Shown: piece after piece, positions 1 through 11,273 of the stretch | Layout of the letters: every line of letters begins with the position of its first letter | Position numbering within the stretch: position 1 is the first letter of the stretch | NCBI GenBank assembly: GCA_029641185.1 | Contig: JAPWGK010000008.1 | Span: forward strand, 62,001 to 126,000 | From: Pseudofabraea citricarpa | Taxonomy: Eukaryota > Ascomycota > Leotiomycetes > Helotiales > Dermateaceae | Length of the DNA stretch: 64,000 nucleotides | Direction: 5' to 3' | Translations under genes and position numbers: made by a program | The notes under the pieces: generated by a model | Told to the model about the DNA's origin: nothing | Seen by the model: the letters and a program-made list of their open reading frames with translations, nothing else | Database searches by the model: none

Positions 1-1185
1 AGCTCTTGAATTTTCTGATTTTTGATCCAATTCAAGTGGCCCTAATGTGTTTTGTTTGCAGGTGTTATGGAGCTGCTTCGGCCAAAGATCGCCTAGATGT
101 TGTGATCCGAAATGCTATCAACGCTGGAGATATTCCTGGTCCCCGCTATCTTGCGAATGGAAAAGAGATAGCAAGGAGAGATGGAGAGCTAGTGGCAAGC
201 ATCACTGCATATGCAGATGGTCCTAATGAAATGAGGGAGGTTATTCGTCATCATCATAAGTTAGGTGTCGATCAGGTTAAGCTTAGCATGAGTGGAGAAG
301 AAGTTAGCTCAGGCCACTCCCAGAGAAAATTGCTCACTTGCTGACTAAAGTTTTAATTAGATTACAGAAATCAGATCCGCTCAAGACTGTTATTTTTCCA
401 ATGAGGAGACAGCTGCTTGTGTAGAAGAGGCACACAGTCTTGGCCTACGTCTGTGTGCACACGCTCGATCGCGGGATTCCGTTAAGATGTGTGTAAAGAA
501 TGGTGTGGATGTCATTTACCATGCTTCTTACATTGACGACGAGGGAATGCATTTGTTAGAATCCCAAAAGACGAAACATATTATTGCTCCTGGAATAAAC
601 TGGCTGATTGCAACACGTAAGTTATAATCAAATTCCTGATCGCGCTTTCACATAGAAGCCTCATAGATTTTAGTCCATGATGCTGCTGCGTTTGGCTATC
701 CCCATGAGAAAGCCGAAAAGGTGGGCTATGCAAAAGAACTCAATGCTGCGATTCATGGCCTTCGGGAAATGCACAGAAGAGGCATCACTGTACTTCCAGG
801 AGGCGATTACGGCTTTGCTTGGACTCCACATGGCACATATGCACGAGATCTTGAACACTTTGTAAACCTTCTCGGCTTTACACCGATGGAAGCCATCATT
901 GCTGCAACATTCGGTGTTGCAAAGCTCTTCATGCGCGATCATGAACTGGGAAAAATTCAAGAAGGATACTACGGTGATTGCATACTGATTGATGGAAATC
1001 CTTTGGAGGATATTAGAATCTTCCAAAATCATGATAAGTTGAATGTTATTGTTATTAACGGGAGAGTGCATAAAGCTGGGAGACAGGAGTACATGGCTCC
1101 TCCCGTGGCCGGGCAAGAACGTAATGCTCATGTTATCGTTCCTGATTTTCCGGAAGTTAAAACGCAGATGCAAAGAAGCCTTTGA
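1..1185 (+). CDS. Metal-dependent amidohydrolase, 3' part (5' end outside the window)
   Basis: Partial gene. The window opens in an intron that ends with TTTGCAG at 61. Exons read 62-302, 361-616 and 674-1185 (stop TGA), giving 335 residues and a coherent protein. The family (imidazolonepropionase/ochratoxinase-like amidohydrolases) is recognised from CAHARS, which carries a metal-binding His, from YHASYID with a second His, and from the late LPGGDYGF block whose Asp activates the water. The C-terminal GYYGDCILIDGNPLEDI is the usual closing strand of the composite beta-sandwich. The likely reaction is hydrolysis of an amide or cyclic amide; the substrate cannot be told. Intron 303-360 was set with acceptor TTAATTAG because only this keeps the EEITEIRSAQD frame. 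The N-terminal first metal site (HxH) must lie upstream of the window. Confidence 0.85.
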
Positions 1186-2149
1186 CTTACTGTTGTATTG
1201 TCGTTACCTCCAGCCATGGTTAATTCCTTTCTGAAGCTAGCGTGCTCACAGAGGGTTTAGGTAGTTATTATCTACTGCAAACTGAGAAGCTTTATTATAT
1301 TAAAATTAAAAACAAACGTCTAGTCTAATATAACAAGTATATCACTAACTACCTACCTAGATATATTATTATAAACAGTCGAGAGCTTCTTTCTATTATA
1401 TTTCTATTTCAATTATATGTATTTCTTTGCTATAAAGTGGTAATATTTGCTAATGGAATTAAATCAATTTAAGCGATCACTTTAACAAATGCTTCAAAAG
1501 TGGCGCGATAACTATGTTATATCGGTACCTAGGTAAATATCTTTAGAGGCAGAATTTAAAACTTTACCTTAAGTAAACATATACAATACACATCTTTCAA
1601 ACCACTCATTGTTATTCGAAACATTGTAAATTGACCGTAAATGAAAACCTGAGCCCCACATGGATATAAACTAATTGTAATTATAACAGAGACACTTTAT
1701 CCCGATTCGTTCGACCTTGCAGATTTGTAAAATACCGTTTAACCAAATATAACAATCATGTAATTGCATACAAGATTTCACTATAAACAAAAGCCCCATA
1801 GGCCCCACAAGCCCCACGGTGCTTCTCAATTGCGACCTTGGTTGACACCAAAGTACGACGTTGTACGGATATTTATGGATATTCGCTTGGCAGTTGTTTA
1901 TGCTAAATAAATGTCCAATCGAGTTCATTAAGCTGAATAAGATACATTGACCACCTGAGTATGAGTAGAGAAATCTGTAAGATTTTAATAAAGCCAGTTG
2001 ACAACTCGATATTCCACAAATTGCCTTTCACATCTGATTTACACTCTCTTCTTATGTTCAAGTTTTGAATCTACCACCAAACCTTCCAAATTTTATCCTT
2101 AGTTGTCTATTTAACGTCGACTAACTGGATATAAAAGACTGATTCAAAG
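1186..2149. other. AT-rich intergenic spacer
   Basis: No convincing gene on either strand. It is AT-rich with many TA steps. CCCCACAT occurs at 1654-1661, and CCCC-rich words recur at 1790-1820. A TATA-like ATATAAAAG lies about 20 bases before the esterase start at 2150. Confidence 0.6.
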
Positions 2150-3479
2150 ATGCATTTGAAATACATCACCCAACTCCTTCTTTGCCTGCCAATATACATC
2201 TTGGCTCAAAATATATCCTGTCCAGCAACACCATCACCATTTCCAAAGGCTGCAACGTTTCCCAAGATCTCTACTCTTCCAGACCCATTCATCTTTCTCG
2301 ACGGTAAAACTCGTGTCAAGTCAAAAGAAGAATGGTATGCATGTCGACAACCAGAGATCGTTCGCTTTCTTCAGGAGTATCAATATGGCTACTATCCTGA
2401 CCACTCAGTCGAGACTGTCACAGCGACAAGGACGGGCAATTCTTTGAGTATAACTGTTACCGCATCTGGAAAGACAAGCAATTTTAAGGCCTCCATCTTG
2501 CTGCCTGGTGCAACTGCCACACCGGTGCCGGTGATCATTGCTATCGGTGGAATCGACAATAATGCTTATCTGAACCAGGGAATTGCGGTCGTAACATTTG
2601 ACTATACGAGTGTGGCTGCAGACAGCAATAGCAAAACTGGAGCGTTTTGGTCTTTGTATAACGGCAAGGACATTGGTATGCAGTTCCATACTATACCAGT
2701 TCATATAGGATACCCTTCTTTCAAAGGTCATATCATTGATTTCGTCTCTAGGTGTTTTAACTGCCTGGGCATGGGGGTTTCATCGTGTTCTAGACGCCCT
2801 CATCCTCACAGCCCCGGAAATCGACTCCAAAAGAGTTGGTGTAACGGGCTGTTCACGGCTCGGTAAGGCCGCATTGGCTGCAGGTCTATTCGACACCAGA
2901 ATTACACTTACTATGCCAATGAGTAGTGGCATCCAAGGACTCGGCCCATACCGGTATCACGCTTTGAGTGGTCAAGACGAGACTCTTGAAAACTCAAAAT
3001 CAGGCGCGCCTTGGTGGAGTAATAGTGGGCTGGGGACTTTTGTGGGTATCTCAGAGCAATTACCATTCGACGCGCATACAATCGCTGCTGTACTTGCTCC
3101 ACGCGCTTTAATTATTGACCAAGGTCAAGGGGACCCATATACCAACTCGAAGGGTACAGCGGTGGTTGTCTTCCCTGCTACGCAGCTGCTTTACAAATGG
3201 TTGGGGGTGGAATCACAAATTGGAATGGCAATTCGCACAGGCGGACACTGTGATAACTCAGGATAGTAAGTACCATGCCAGTAAATGTCTCTTTGTATCA
3301 CAAGACTCAAGTCTTGATTGGGCATATTTAAATCTTACCTGTGATTATATAGTACGAACATACTTCCTTTTGTCTTGAAAGTCTTAAAGGGGACGCCGAC
3401 AACAAGACCTTATACGGACCTCGCACCCTGGACGGCAATGAAAGATGCATATCCTTGGGCTTCAAACATACCGGCATAG
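2150..3479 (+). CDS. Secreted 4-O-methyl-glucuronoyl methylesterase (CE15)
   Basis: Exons are 2150-2675, 2752-3265 and 3353-3479, giving 388 aa, the usual length of a CE15 enzyme without a cellulose-binding module. CE15 enzymes cleave the ester between glucuronoxylan and lignin outside the cell. A signal peptide (MHLKYITQLLLCLPIYILAQ) is followed directly by the catalytic domain. The CE15 signature GCSRLGK places the nucleophile at about Ser210. The GGHC motif near residue 341 supplies the catalytic His. The blocks QGLGPYRY and APWW also fit the family. Intron 3 donor GTAAGT overlaps the in-frame TAG at 3264-3266, so an unspliced reading would stop early. After the last intron the frame reads YTNILPFVLKVL to the stop at 3477-3479. 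No CBM1 is seen. Confidence 0.92.
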
Positions 3480-4228
3480 AGCGGTAAGAAACTTTAGTAT
3501 ACGGATTCTAGCAAAGGTATTGTGGTAGGGACTGGGCGTAAACGAGGCGAGGGAAGTATAAGTGAAAAGTAATAAGTACTTTAGGTATCTGTGGAATTTG
3601 CAACTTTATTCTACTACTAGGCTTAAGATGGTTTTGATTCTACTCAAGTAACAAGACATTCTACAGAGTTGTTATAAATCTTGAAGCTTATAAGTCTGAC
3701 ATGTTCATTATGGATTCTTGTATCTATAATACAAGTTCTATACTAGAACAAAGTAAGTAGCATCACAGCATTATTCAAGTGAAAACATATACCTTCTATA
3801 TAATCTACTAAGCTTAGTGTCACTCATTGTTGAACCAAACACGATTGCCCTCACTTTCGCCACCCCTTGTTCGCTTAATTTATCAATAAGCAGCCCTGAA
3901 ATATTGTTCTACTACTGATCCACTACTAATTTTCGTAGAATCTCTCTCTAGCAATGAAATCTTTGCGAGTTTTCTAGTCCTCGACGTGCAACACATTTTC
4001 ATCCTGAATAAAACATGGAAGGGTGTTTTGGTAGGTGTATGCGGGGTATGCCGTTTGTCTCGGCAAAGCTAAACATCATTTGAAGCTATACCCCACATCG
4101 AAAATTGATAGATTAATTAACGAGTAAAGGACGTGATAGAGACAAAATAACAATCCATTCAACCTTCTTGAGTTCACAGCGTCCATACACGTGTCTGCTA
4201 CCTTTGTTTCCTGGCTCTAAATTATAAC
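3480..4228. other. Intergenic region, promoter of the oxidase gene
   Basis: AT-rich with no gene. It carries TGCGGGGTAT (4040-4049) and ATACCCCACATCG (4088-4100), annotated separately. Confidence 0.6.
4040..4100. promoter_or_regulatory. Candidate dyad element upstream of the BBE-like oxidase
   Basis: TGCGGGGTAT at 4040-4049 and ATACCCCACATCG at 4088-4100 form a gapped inverted pair 129-189 bases before the ATG at 4229. The 11-mer ACCCCACATCG and a GGGGTAT partner recur 157-182 bases upstream of the convergent P450 gene (7776-7801). A shared zinc-cluster activator site is an inference. Confidence 0.4.
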
Positions 4229-5735
4229 ATGACTAGAAATACCTCAACTGGTCGCAAAATCTTCCTTCGAGGTACGCCAGAGTACGAACGATTTCGAACA
4301 GCATTTGTAAACGCCCATGTACCTGAGAAATATCCTCGGGAGATTCACAAGCCAGATTGCGTTGAAGATGTGGTTTTTGCTATCAACAGGGCAAAAGAGC
4401 TTGGAGTTCCGATTGGAGTTCGCTCCGGCGGTCATTTATTCACATGTATGTCATTATGGCAGGATGGACTGCTAATCGACACGTCTAATCTCAATCGACA
4501 TGTGGTTCACGATGAAAAAACCCATATGATTACGTACGGGCCTGCTGTTCGAGTCTGCGAGATCTCCGAAATGCTCGAACAAGTTGGTCGATTTTTTCCC
4601 CATGGTCACGCTCCCTCTGTCGCAATGGGCGGTTTCTCGTTAGCAGGCGGACAGGGCTTCTTCATGCGTGGTTGGGGCGCAACTGTAGATCAGTGGGTGA
4701 CAGAGTTGGAAGTGGTGGTTCCAGATGGATCCATAATCCGAGCAAATGCAAAGGAAAATGCAGATATCTTTTGGGCTGCAAGAGGTTCCGGGCAAGGATT
4801 TTTTGGGGTCGTCACAAAGTTCTCCGCACGAACGATACCAGCTCGGAAGTTTTATCAGCGTCAACGAGCATTTGAGATTGGTTCAGATGGCCAACTATTT
4901 AATGAGGTTCTCGCTTTGGCAATTCAGCAAAACGATAAGACTCCTAAATACGGCACAGAAGTCGCGGTATGCACCTTTTACCCAGATAAATTCAACACAG
5001 CTATTGAAGGTGACGAAATCCTCGACCCTTCTTCTTTGATGATGTCAATTACCGCAGCAGCCTACGTCGATTCGATGGCTGAAGCCGAGACGTTACTTGG
5101 TGCATTTGACCATGTGCCAGATAACTTAGTAAAGGTTGTAGCGGGCCCTGCTCCGATCACTCTACAGACCTGGAATGAAGTGTTTGTAGCGCAAGATATG
5201 CTTGTGCCTTATGGAAGCGGCGAGATATGGCATATTGACAGTATTCTTAATGATCCGACAATTCCTCTTCCAAAGGTCTGTCTCTGTAACGTCTTTTTTC
5301 TACACGCAATCATACATCTGACTTATTACACATCGATATACAATGACAGCAGTCAAGTTACTGACTTCCAAGCAGATGATTGAAGCAATAAAGCCTTGTC
5401 AGACTATGCTACCTACAAGACAGTCAGTTGGAGTCATTTACATAGGTGACACTTATCCCGACGAGAAAGAAACTGCATTCAGTCTCCCTCAACAATATTA
5501 TATCTCGACCTTTACCTGTACGAAGGACCCAGAGAAAATTCCTGCTCTCCGAGAATGGATGCGGAAAGTCTATATGGAAGCAGAAAGGGTTGCATGCGGG
5601 ATGTATGTGGCGGATTATGATGTCTCGTTCAGAAAATCCAAGGTCATGACAGACTCTGCATTTGAACGTTTCAAGGAGATCAAGGATAAATGGGATCCGG
5701 AAAGCAGATTTCCGTTGACTTTAGACCAGCCATGA
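4229..5735 (+). CDS. BBE-type FAD-linked oxidoreductase
   Basis: Exons are 4229-5275 and about 5373-5735, giving 469 aa. The intron GTCTGT...CCAAG could also end 3 bases later, at CAG 5375. This is a berberine-bridge-enzyme-like flavoprotein oxidase. The PCMH-type FAD domain shows VRSGGH (about residue 68), whose His normally carries the 8-alpha-histidyl FAD link. It also shows GGFSLAGGQGF and the AARGSGQGFFGVVT block. The BBE C-terminal tail is recognisable as YVADYDVSF. The second covalent anchor, a Cys in CP.V.VGG of true BBE, reads HAPSVAMGG here, so single covalent attachment through His is expected. No signal peptide is seen, unlike most plant BBEs, which suggests intracellular action. 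It converges on the P450 gene (250-base gap) and shares an upstream motif with it, so the two may act on one pathway. The substrate is unknown. Confidence 0.88.
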
Positions 5736-5985
5736 ACTACGCAACAGGATTACATATTACTTAGTGCAATCATAAATTCTAGCAAAGAAAGAATATTCTG
5801 TTAACAAGTGCATCTTGGTTTGGGATGTCTGTAATGTTCCTCTTTCGTCATTGATATCAGCTTATCTTTTACTCTACACATATCTCATATGGAATTCGAA
5901 TTCATATGAGGATGTGTGGTCTTTCAATTTGATCATCCAGATTTATGTTGAAATCTATTCTGTACATAAATATTCTCCTGCAAAT

Positions 5986-7619
5986 TCACACCTTCTCCCG
6001 AGTGCGAATGCGACATTTAAAATTGGTCGGCTTAACGAACCAAACATTCTGCGTATTCATTCCTTCTGGCCCCATATTTTCCAACGAAAAATCATAATTA
6101 AGGACCAGATAGGGAATAAGTTTGGAAATTTCCAGCAGGCTGATATTCTTTCCAATACAGGTCCGACTCCCAGCACCGAATGGCAGCCAATATCTTGAAA
6201 GGCGTGATGTCTCCTTCTCGCTTTCTAGCCACCTCTCTGGCCGGAAATCCTCCGCGTCGCTTCCAAATATCATAGTGCTCGCGTGTGCAGTCCAGGTATT
6301 GATACCAACGACCGAACCTGCTGGGAAGAAGGTATTGGCAATCGTAACGCCCGGCTCTGGCACCACTCTACCTAAAGGTAGTCCGGTTGCAGGATGTAGC
6401 CGGAGACCTTCATTGATTACTGCTCGAAGGTATGGTAAATTTTGGGCTTGTTGAAATGTAATCATGGGGCTTGTAACAGTGCCTTCAGCAACTCCATCTA
6501 AAAGTTCCTGCCGAAGTTTGCTCATGGCAGTTGGGTGTTTGATGAGATTGTAAAGGATGGCGCTGAGACTGACACTGGTCGTGTCACTTCCAGCGCCAAT
6601 GTTCGTTGCACAGACACTGAGCACGTCTGTCATCGAGAAAGCCTCCGGTGCTTGCTTATGCAGATTTAGGACCTTAGTCAAGAAATCGCCGCCGTCAGTT
6701 GAATCTGTTTCCTTGGTTTCTTGAAGGCGTCTTCGAATGCAGTATTCGGTAAACTCAGTCATGTGGTTCATCCCACCTGCTGATAATTTGGACAAACAAG
6801 CTGAGATTATCGGATGCCACTCGGAATACACCCCTACATGAGCACAATAGACCAAGTATGAATGTATGCTGTTGAAAACGCCTCCGATATCTTCACCATT
6901 ATCTAGAAAGCCGAATCTTTCGTCTAAAGTGATTTTGCCGATCACATCAAACGCATAACATTGAAGCCAGTGCTGCATATTGACAACCTTGCCTGTAAAT
7001 GCAAAATCATTGAAGCTCTGCGATAGCTTAGTTATGCATTCGTCGACTCCAGACTCCATTTTGAGAAGGCTGGTCATGCTGTACAAGCTGGCAACCTTGC
7101 GTCGATCTTTGGAGTGGCGCTCTGAATCTTGTTCGGAAAAAAGACTCATACCGGCATGTGGATCTGGACTTCCTGAAGCAAAATACCAAGCTGACTAAAG
7201 AGGAAGTTCAGTAAAGGATTGCAATGGAAGTATATGAGAGACCTTTGCAAATTTAGTTCCGTGCCCATAAATTATATTGACAGCACTAGCATCATCAACG
7301 CTATACTCCTGGGGAGCTATGCGAACAATAGGGCCTGGATCAAGTCAGTTAGTTCGAAAAAATGGATGGCTTGAGTAATAGATATAACAGTGAATTAAAG
7401 CATACCATATTTTCGATGTAGCATAATATTAGTCTTGTGGAAATCGCCTCGCATTATTGCACGCAGATACCACAGTCTCGTAAACCGCGCAAGGAAGGGC
7501 CCAGGGACATGTCGAAGAGGAGAAAATAAAGCTCGGAACAACTTCGTGGAGAGATAAAGTGATGTGATGATAGTCAAAACCATAAGCAAAGTAGATCGAG
7601 AAAGGCTTAGAATCACCAT
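5986..7619 (-). CDS. Cytochrome P450, pisatin-demethylase-like
   Basis: Read on the minus strand, exons are 7619-7406, 7334-7243 and 7194-5986, giving 504 aa. The N-terminal membrane anchor lies near residues 5-30, followed by the proline hinge RHVPGPFLARF. The I-helix GAGSDTTS, the K-helix ExxR in NEGLRLHP, the PERW block and the heme loop FGAGSRTCIGK (Cys about 448) are all present. The exon junctions restore typical family text: RKYGPIVRIAP and SAWYFASGSPDPHAGMSLFSEQD. Overall the closest family in style is CYP57-type pisatin demethylase, ER-bound monooxygenases that often act on plant phenolics or on fungal metabolites. The gene ends 250 bases from the BBE-like oxidase, tail to tail. Substrate and CYP number are not assigned. 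Confidence 0.93.
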
Positions 7620-7775
7620 GATTGATCAATCTTCTGAATTATATTGATCCAGTTAGAATCTTGTCCGCTTGGGTGATTTCCTTATTTCAAAGTTACAATC
7701 AGCAGAAAAAATGCATCTTCATTCATATTGACTTTCTCCCCACGTAGGTAGCTAGGCTCATGGTGAAGATGAAGT

Positions 7776-7801
7776 GGGGTATATGAAGTCACCCCACATC
7801 G
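7776..7801. promoter_or_regulatory. Candidate dyad element upstream of the P450 gene
   Basis: GGGGTAT (7776-7782) and ACCCCACATCG (7791-7801) face each other across 8 bases, 157-182 bases upstream of the P450 start. The same two words occur in the promoter of the neighbouring BBE-like oxidase. The stretch 7620-7941 between the P450 start and the transporter end holds nothing else. Confidence 0.4.
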
Positions 7802-7941
7802 TACTCCACACAAAACCATACTTTTAGACACCATCCACCCAGAACACATTCCTCAATCTTCGGGTTTCAGTACATAACAGTACTATACCTGCTCGAATAC
7901 ACTAATAATGACATGATACAAAGACAAGAAAAGTCGGCAAA

Positions 7942-9693
7942 TTACGCCTCCGACCAACGAACCAAAGTGACGGTCGTAGTATAGACCATAGCGACCAATC
8001 CAACACTCATCAAAATAATATCTCCCGCCTTGATGAACTTGTTCTCTGCAATGCCTTTCCAGTGCAAAAAGGCTGGGTAGATATAGACGAGCGGGACACA
8101 AGCAAAAGAACCAATCAAGGCCACAAACTTGTCAAGGTCGGCAGCTCCCGCAGCAGAAATTACCCCGCACACGCAAACAATGCCGCTTCTGAACAGATTC
8201 TTCTTCCACTTTGTAGTCGCGTTCTGTTTACCAGAGCGATGTCCAAAAAGAGAACTTTCGATGATTCTCATAGCAGGAAACAACTGAACTGGGGTTCCCA
8301 CTAGAACTGCCAGCGAGTATAAGAATTGTACAGCATTGACAAGTTTGTCATTTTGTGGAAAATTGCTGATTATTTCCACGTTCGTCTTGTCTCCAAAGGT
8401 GGCATAACTCAACGCACCAATCGACGTAAAAATAATCGTAATAAGGAACATAACCCCGAGGAGCAGCCTTTCGAACTTTTGTGGCTCCTTCATCGAGGAT
8501 TGGATTGGCAAGATGAGGCCAATGCCCTCAAAAGTGAAAATGGCTGATCCGACAGTCAAGGTAAAGTCTCTTGGATTGAACAGCTCGACGGTGTCGTTCA
8601 TTCCTTGTGTTGCAATAGAGGATATATCGTAATAGTAGATATAACCTAGTCCAAGGAGAATGCATACATCAGCGAGTAGTGCAGAGGAGCCGAGCTTCGA
8701 GATGTTGCGAATGAGTGCCAATGGAATGAGCAGCAACAACTGGACACCAATAAGAGCGGTGATAGAAAATGGTGACCGTGGAGCCACAGCTTTCAAAAAA
8801 GAAAGCAAGTTCTCCGCTGTGAAAATGATTCCAGCACAAACAAATCCAATTTGTGAGATTGTAATGGATGCTAAAATGATAGTTCTCATCCTCTTCCCAC
8901 CAATTGAGCCTCCGATCTCACCGTAACCACCTCCGTAGCGTGCTCTACATTGTAATAGTAAATGGAAAGCGAGGCATGAAATTAAGGAGATGATGATGAG
9001 CGTGATGGATGAGAAAAGAATACCACCGTTCTTGAAAGCTTTTGGGAGAAACAACACCCCAGTACCAATGAACGACTTGATCAGTAGAAAAAAAGTCTTG
9101 GTTGTTGTAGCATCACCTTGCTTCGCAGCTCGTGTGCTTTTTCGCCTCCCGAGCAGAGGTCGACGTTCCCCTTCCCGGTTATCATCCACTGCACTATGTT
9201 GCTGGTCCTCGACATCGTCATCATCCACAATGGCAGAATCCTCGTCGTCGCTATCTGCGAGGTCTTCGCCTGCAAATGACCCGTAGAGATCTAAGAATGA
9301 AACAAAATTCCCTGTGACTGGAGCAGTAACACTACTAAGCCGTTGCTGCTGCTGCAGGAATTGTCGTCGAAAGCCCCCAGGTTGTCGATGAGCTGCTGCA
9401 CCTCCAGAAAATGGACTGTGAGTCCGCATATCAGAGAATGTTTGGGCTCTCTTTATAGTCCTCGCACGAGCGTCAATCTTGTATAGATCACGATGTACAT
9501 CTCCCCCCAGCAATTTCAACGACGACTCCGGCTCTTGTCCTTCGGTATTCGATCTTTGTGTTGTCTCGGCGGATGAAGACGGTATGTCGGACTGCAATCC
9601 ATCGTGATGAGCCGTGTATGCTGGATCGATGTGCCTCGAGACAACTTCGGCTTGTCTTCTAGAATCGTCAGACAGCGCGTCATGATTAGACAT
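7942..9693 (-). CDS. Vacuolar amino acid transporter, Avt3/Avt4-like
   Basis: Intronless, 583 aa. The acidic and low-complexity N-terminal half (residues 1-195) carries SFLDLYGSFAGEDL, typical of fungal Avt3-type proteins. The amino acid/auxin permease domain begins at TKTFFLLIKSFIGTGVLFLPKAF and continues through about eleven hydrophobic helices to the C-terminus. Glycine-rich breaks such as FEGIGLILPI in the helix 6 region are typical of the family. Such proteins export neutral amino acids from the vacuole to the cytosol. The ATG at 9693 is the first in frame and begins the conserved tail. No sign of transfer or damage. Confidence 0.92.
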   Translation of the reverse strand: MSNHDALSDDSRRQAEVVSRHIDPAYTAHHDGLQSDIPSSSAETTQRSNTEGQEPESSLKLLGGDVHRDLYKIDARARTIKRAQTFSDMRTHSPFSGGAAAHRQPGGFRRQFLQQQQRLSSVTAPVTGNFVSFLDLYGSFAGEDLADSDDEDSAIVDDDDVEDQQHSAVDDNREGERRPLLGRRKSTRAAKQGDATTTKTFFLLIKSFIGTGVLFLPKAFKNGGILFSSITLIIISLISCLAFHLLLQCRARYGGGYGEIGGSIGGKRMRTIILASITISQIGFVCAGIIFTAENLLSFLKAVAPRSPFSITALIGVQLLLLIPLALIRNISKLGSSALLADVCILLGLGYIYYYDISSIATQGMNDTVELFNPRDFTLTVGSAIFTFEGIGLILPIQSSMKEPQKFERLLLGVMFLITIIFTSIGALSYATFGDKTNVEIISNFPQNDKLVNAVQFLYSLAVLVGTPVQLFPAMRIIESSLFGHRSGKQNATTKWKKNLFRSGIVCVCGVISAAGAADLDKFVALIGSFACVPLVYIYPAFLHWKGIAENKFIKAGDIILMSVGLVAMVYTTTVTLVRWSEA

Positions 9694-11273
9694 GATGGGA
9701 AAGAGAAGGAAAGTCGAAGGCGAGTGAGTTAATCTGGAGCTCTGGTAATGTTGTGATTTCTGAGCAGCTTTCGAGTGGGTTTTTCTAAGTGTTTTGAGTC
9801 AGATGCATGAAGTGATTAAAGTATTCGAAGAATAATTCTAGAATCTTTCTCTGCTTGCGGACTTCTGTTTGCGGTGTAGATTTTCTTCCCCAGGGGAAAG
9901 CCTCGGCTCCCGGAACAACATAATTCCTCGACGCACCTTTAAAGTTCACCTCTGCCGTCCGTACACACAACCACGTGGTTCTGGATATCCCTTGGGACGG
10001 AGAATTTTTCTGATTGTCATACAGAGTTTCCAGCCATTCATGGCCAGCCCAGGACAACGGTTTAGACACGGGTACATATCAGTTCTCATATCACTTTCCT
10101 TACATTTTCCGCCCCAACTTTGTTTTTACCTCGCTCCTGGTGCAGGGCGCCCAATGCAGTCGGTAGGAAATGGCGAATTGAATCGAGTGTTGTTTACTTG
10201 TTTACGATTATACAGATCTCTCGAATTGTTTACATGATAAAAATGTTGCCCGATGCAGACATCCAATTCCAAACGATATCCACCGTCGCTTATTGCCGAA
10301 CAAACTGGATGTGATTTTGCGATATTAAAAAATTACAAGTCGAGTTGGACGGACAATTGGTTTATATAACAGCTTCGGCATGCTAGAATCATAAGCGTTA
10401 GCGAGATTAAAATAAGAACAATTGTTGTGGGATAAGATCAGTCTTTAAATAAATGAGTGCTAATGGTAAACGTCAATATTGCTTTGCAGTCCACAAGGTG
10501 ATATACTTGATCGTTGAACATATGTAGCTTGTGAGTAATTCAGATCATGGTTACTTATGCAAGTGCATGAAAGCAAAATGCATTTTTACATGTGTCTAGT
10601 CTTGTGAGAGAAATATCTATTCCGAGGCAGATTCAACTGAGTTGGCACCAACAAACATCCTTTCCATGGATGGCCGAGAATTTCCTTTTGCATCGATGAA
10701 CTTTACATAGGATATCGGCCAATAATAATGCGATTCTCCCTGATTCAAAAACTGTATCCGCCCCAGTGATACATACATCGCCTTGTAACGAAGCCCTTGT
10801 GTAGATAGCGCCTCTATTGATCTGATGGATCTCGCTTAGGTCACTGCCAGCCAGATTGCTCTCTAGGAATTTACCTCATTTCTCAACGATACTGAAGGTA
10901 GCATGGCATAGTTATATTACTATAATAGTACCAGATAAGGAAACAAGTTTTGTAGACAAAGTTATAGAGCTCCTGAGGAATGAGCCTCATTGCCGTTGTT
11001 GCGAGCCAAGCAAGAATACATGAAGAGACCACTGATCCTAAGCCGACAATAGAGAATTTATTTTAAGTGTCCCGACAACCTCCCACAGATGGAACATAAC
11101 CCATGTTTCAGAGAATTTTGAGCATGATAAATGACTGAGTTCTTGTCCTACTTATATAGTCTTATCATTTCTTGGCTGCCTTCCAGGGAAGTAAATAGAC
11201 TCCATGTCAAAAAGAGGTACGGTCCCTGCCATTTACCAAGAAATGATTTTGACATTGTGATTCGTTACCACCA
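9694..11273. other. Intergenic region with one exon-like relic
   Basis: It contains the transporter promoter and small open frames with no recognisable domains. The only coding-like patches are on the minus strand: an open frame at 10617-10836 (separate entry) and, near 10940-10990, a short stretch reading RLIPQELYNFVYK that resembles the LPxELxxxIY start of many fungal F-box-like proteins. A stop soon follows it. Confidence 0.4.
10617..10836 (-). pseudogene. Orphan C-terminal exon-like fragment
   Basis: About 72 codons are open on the minus strand, ending in TAG at 10619-10617. The peptide looks natural, with HYYWPISYVKFIDAKG followed by RPSMERMFVGAN. No ATG-led frame or convincing upstream exon joins it; TAA closes the frame just upstream at about 10840. 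It is either the last exon of an unresolved gene or a relic of one. The family is not recognised. Confidence 0.3.
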
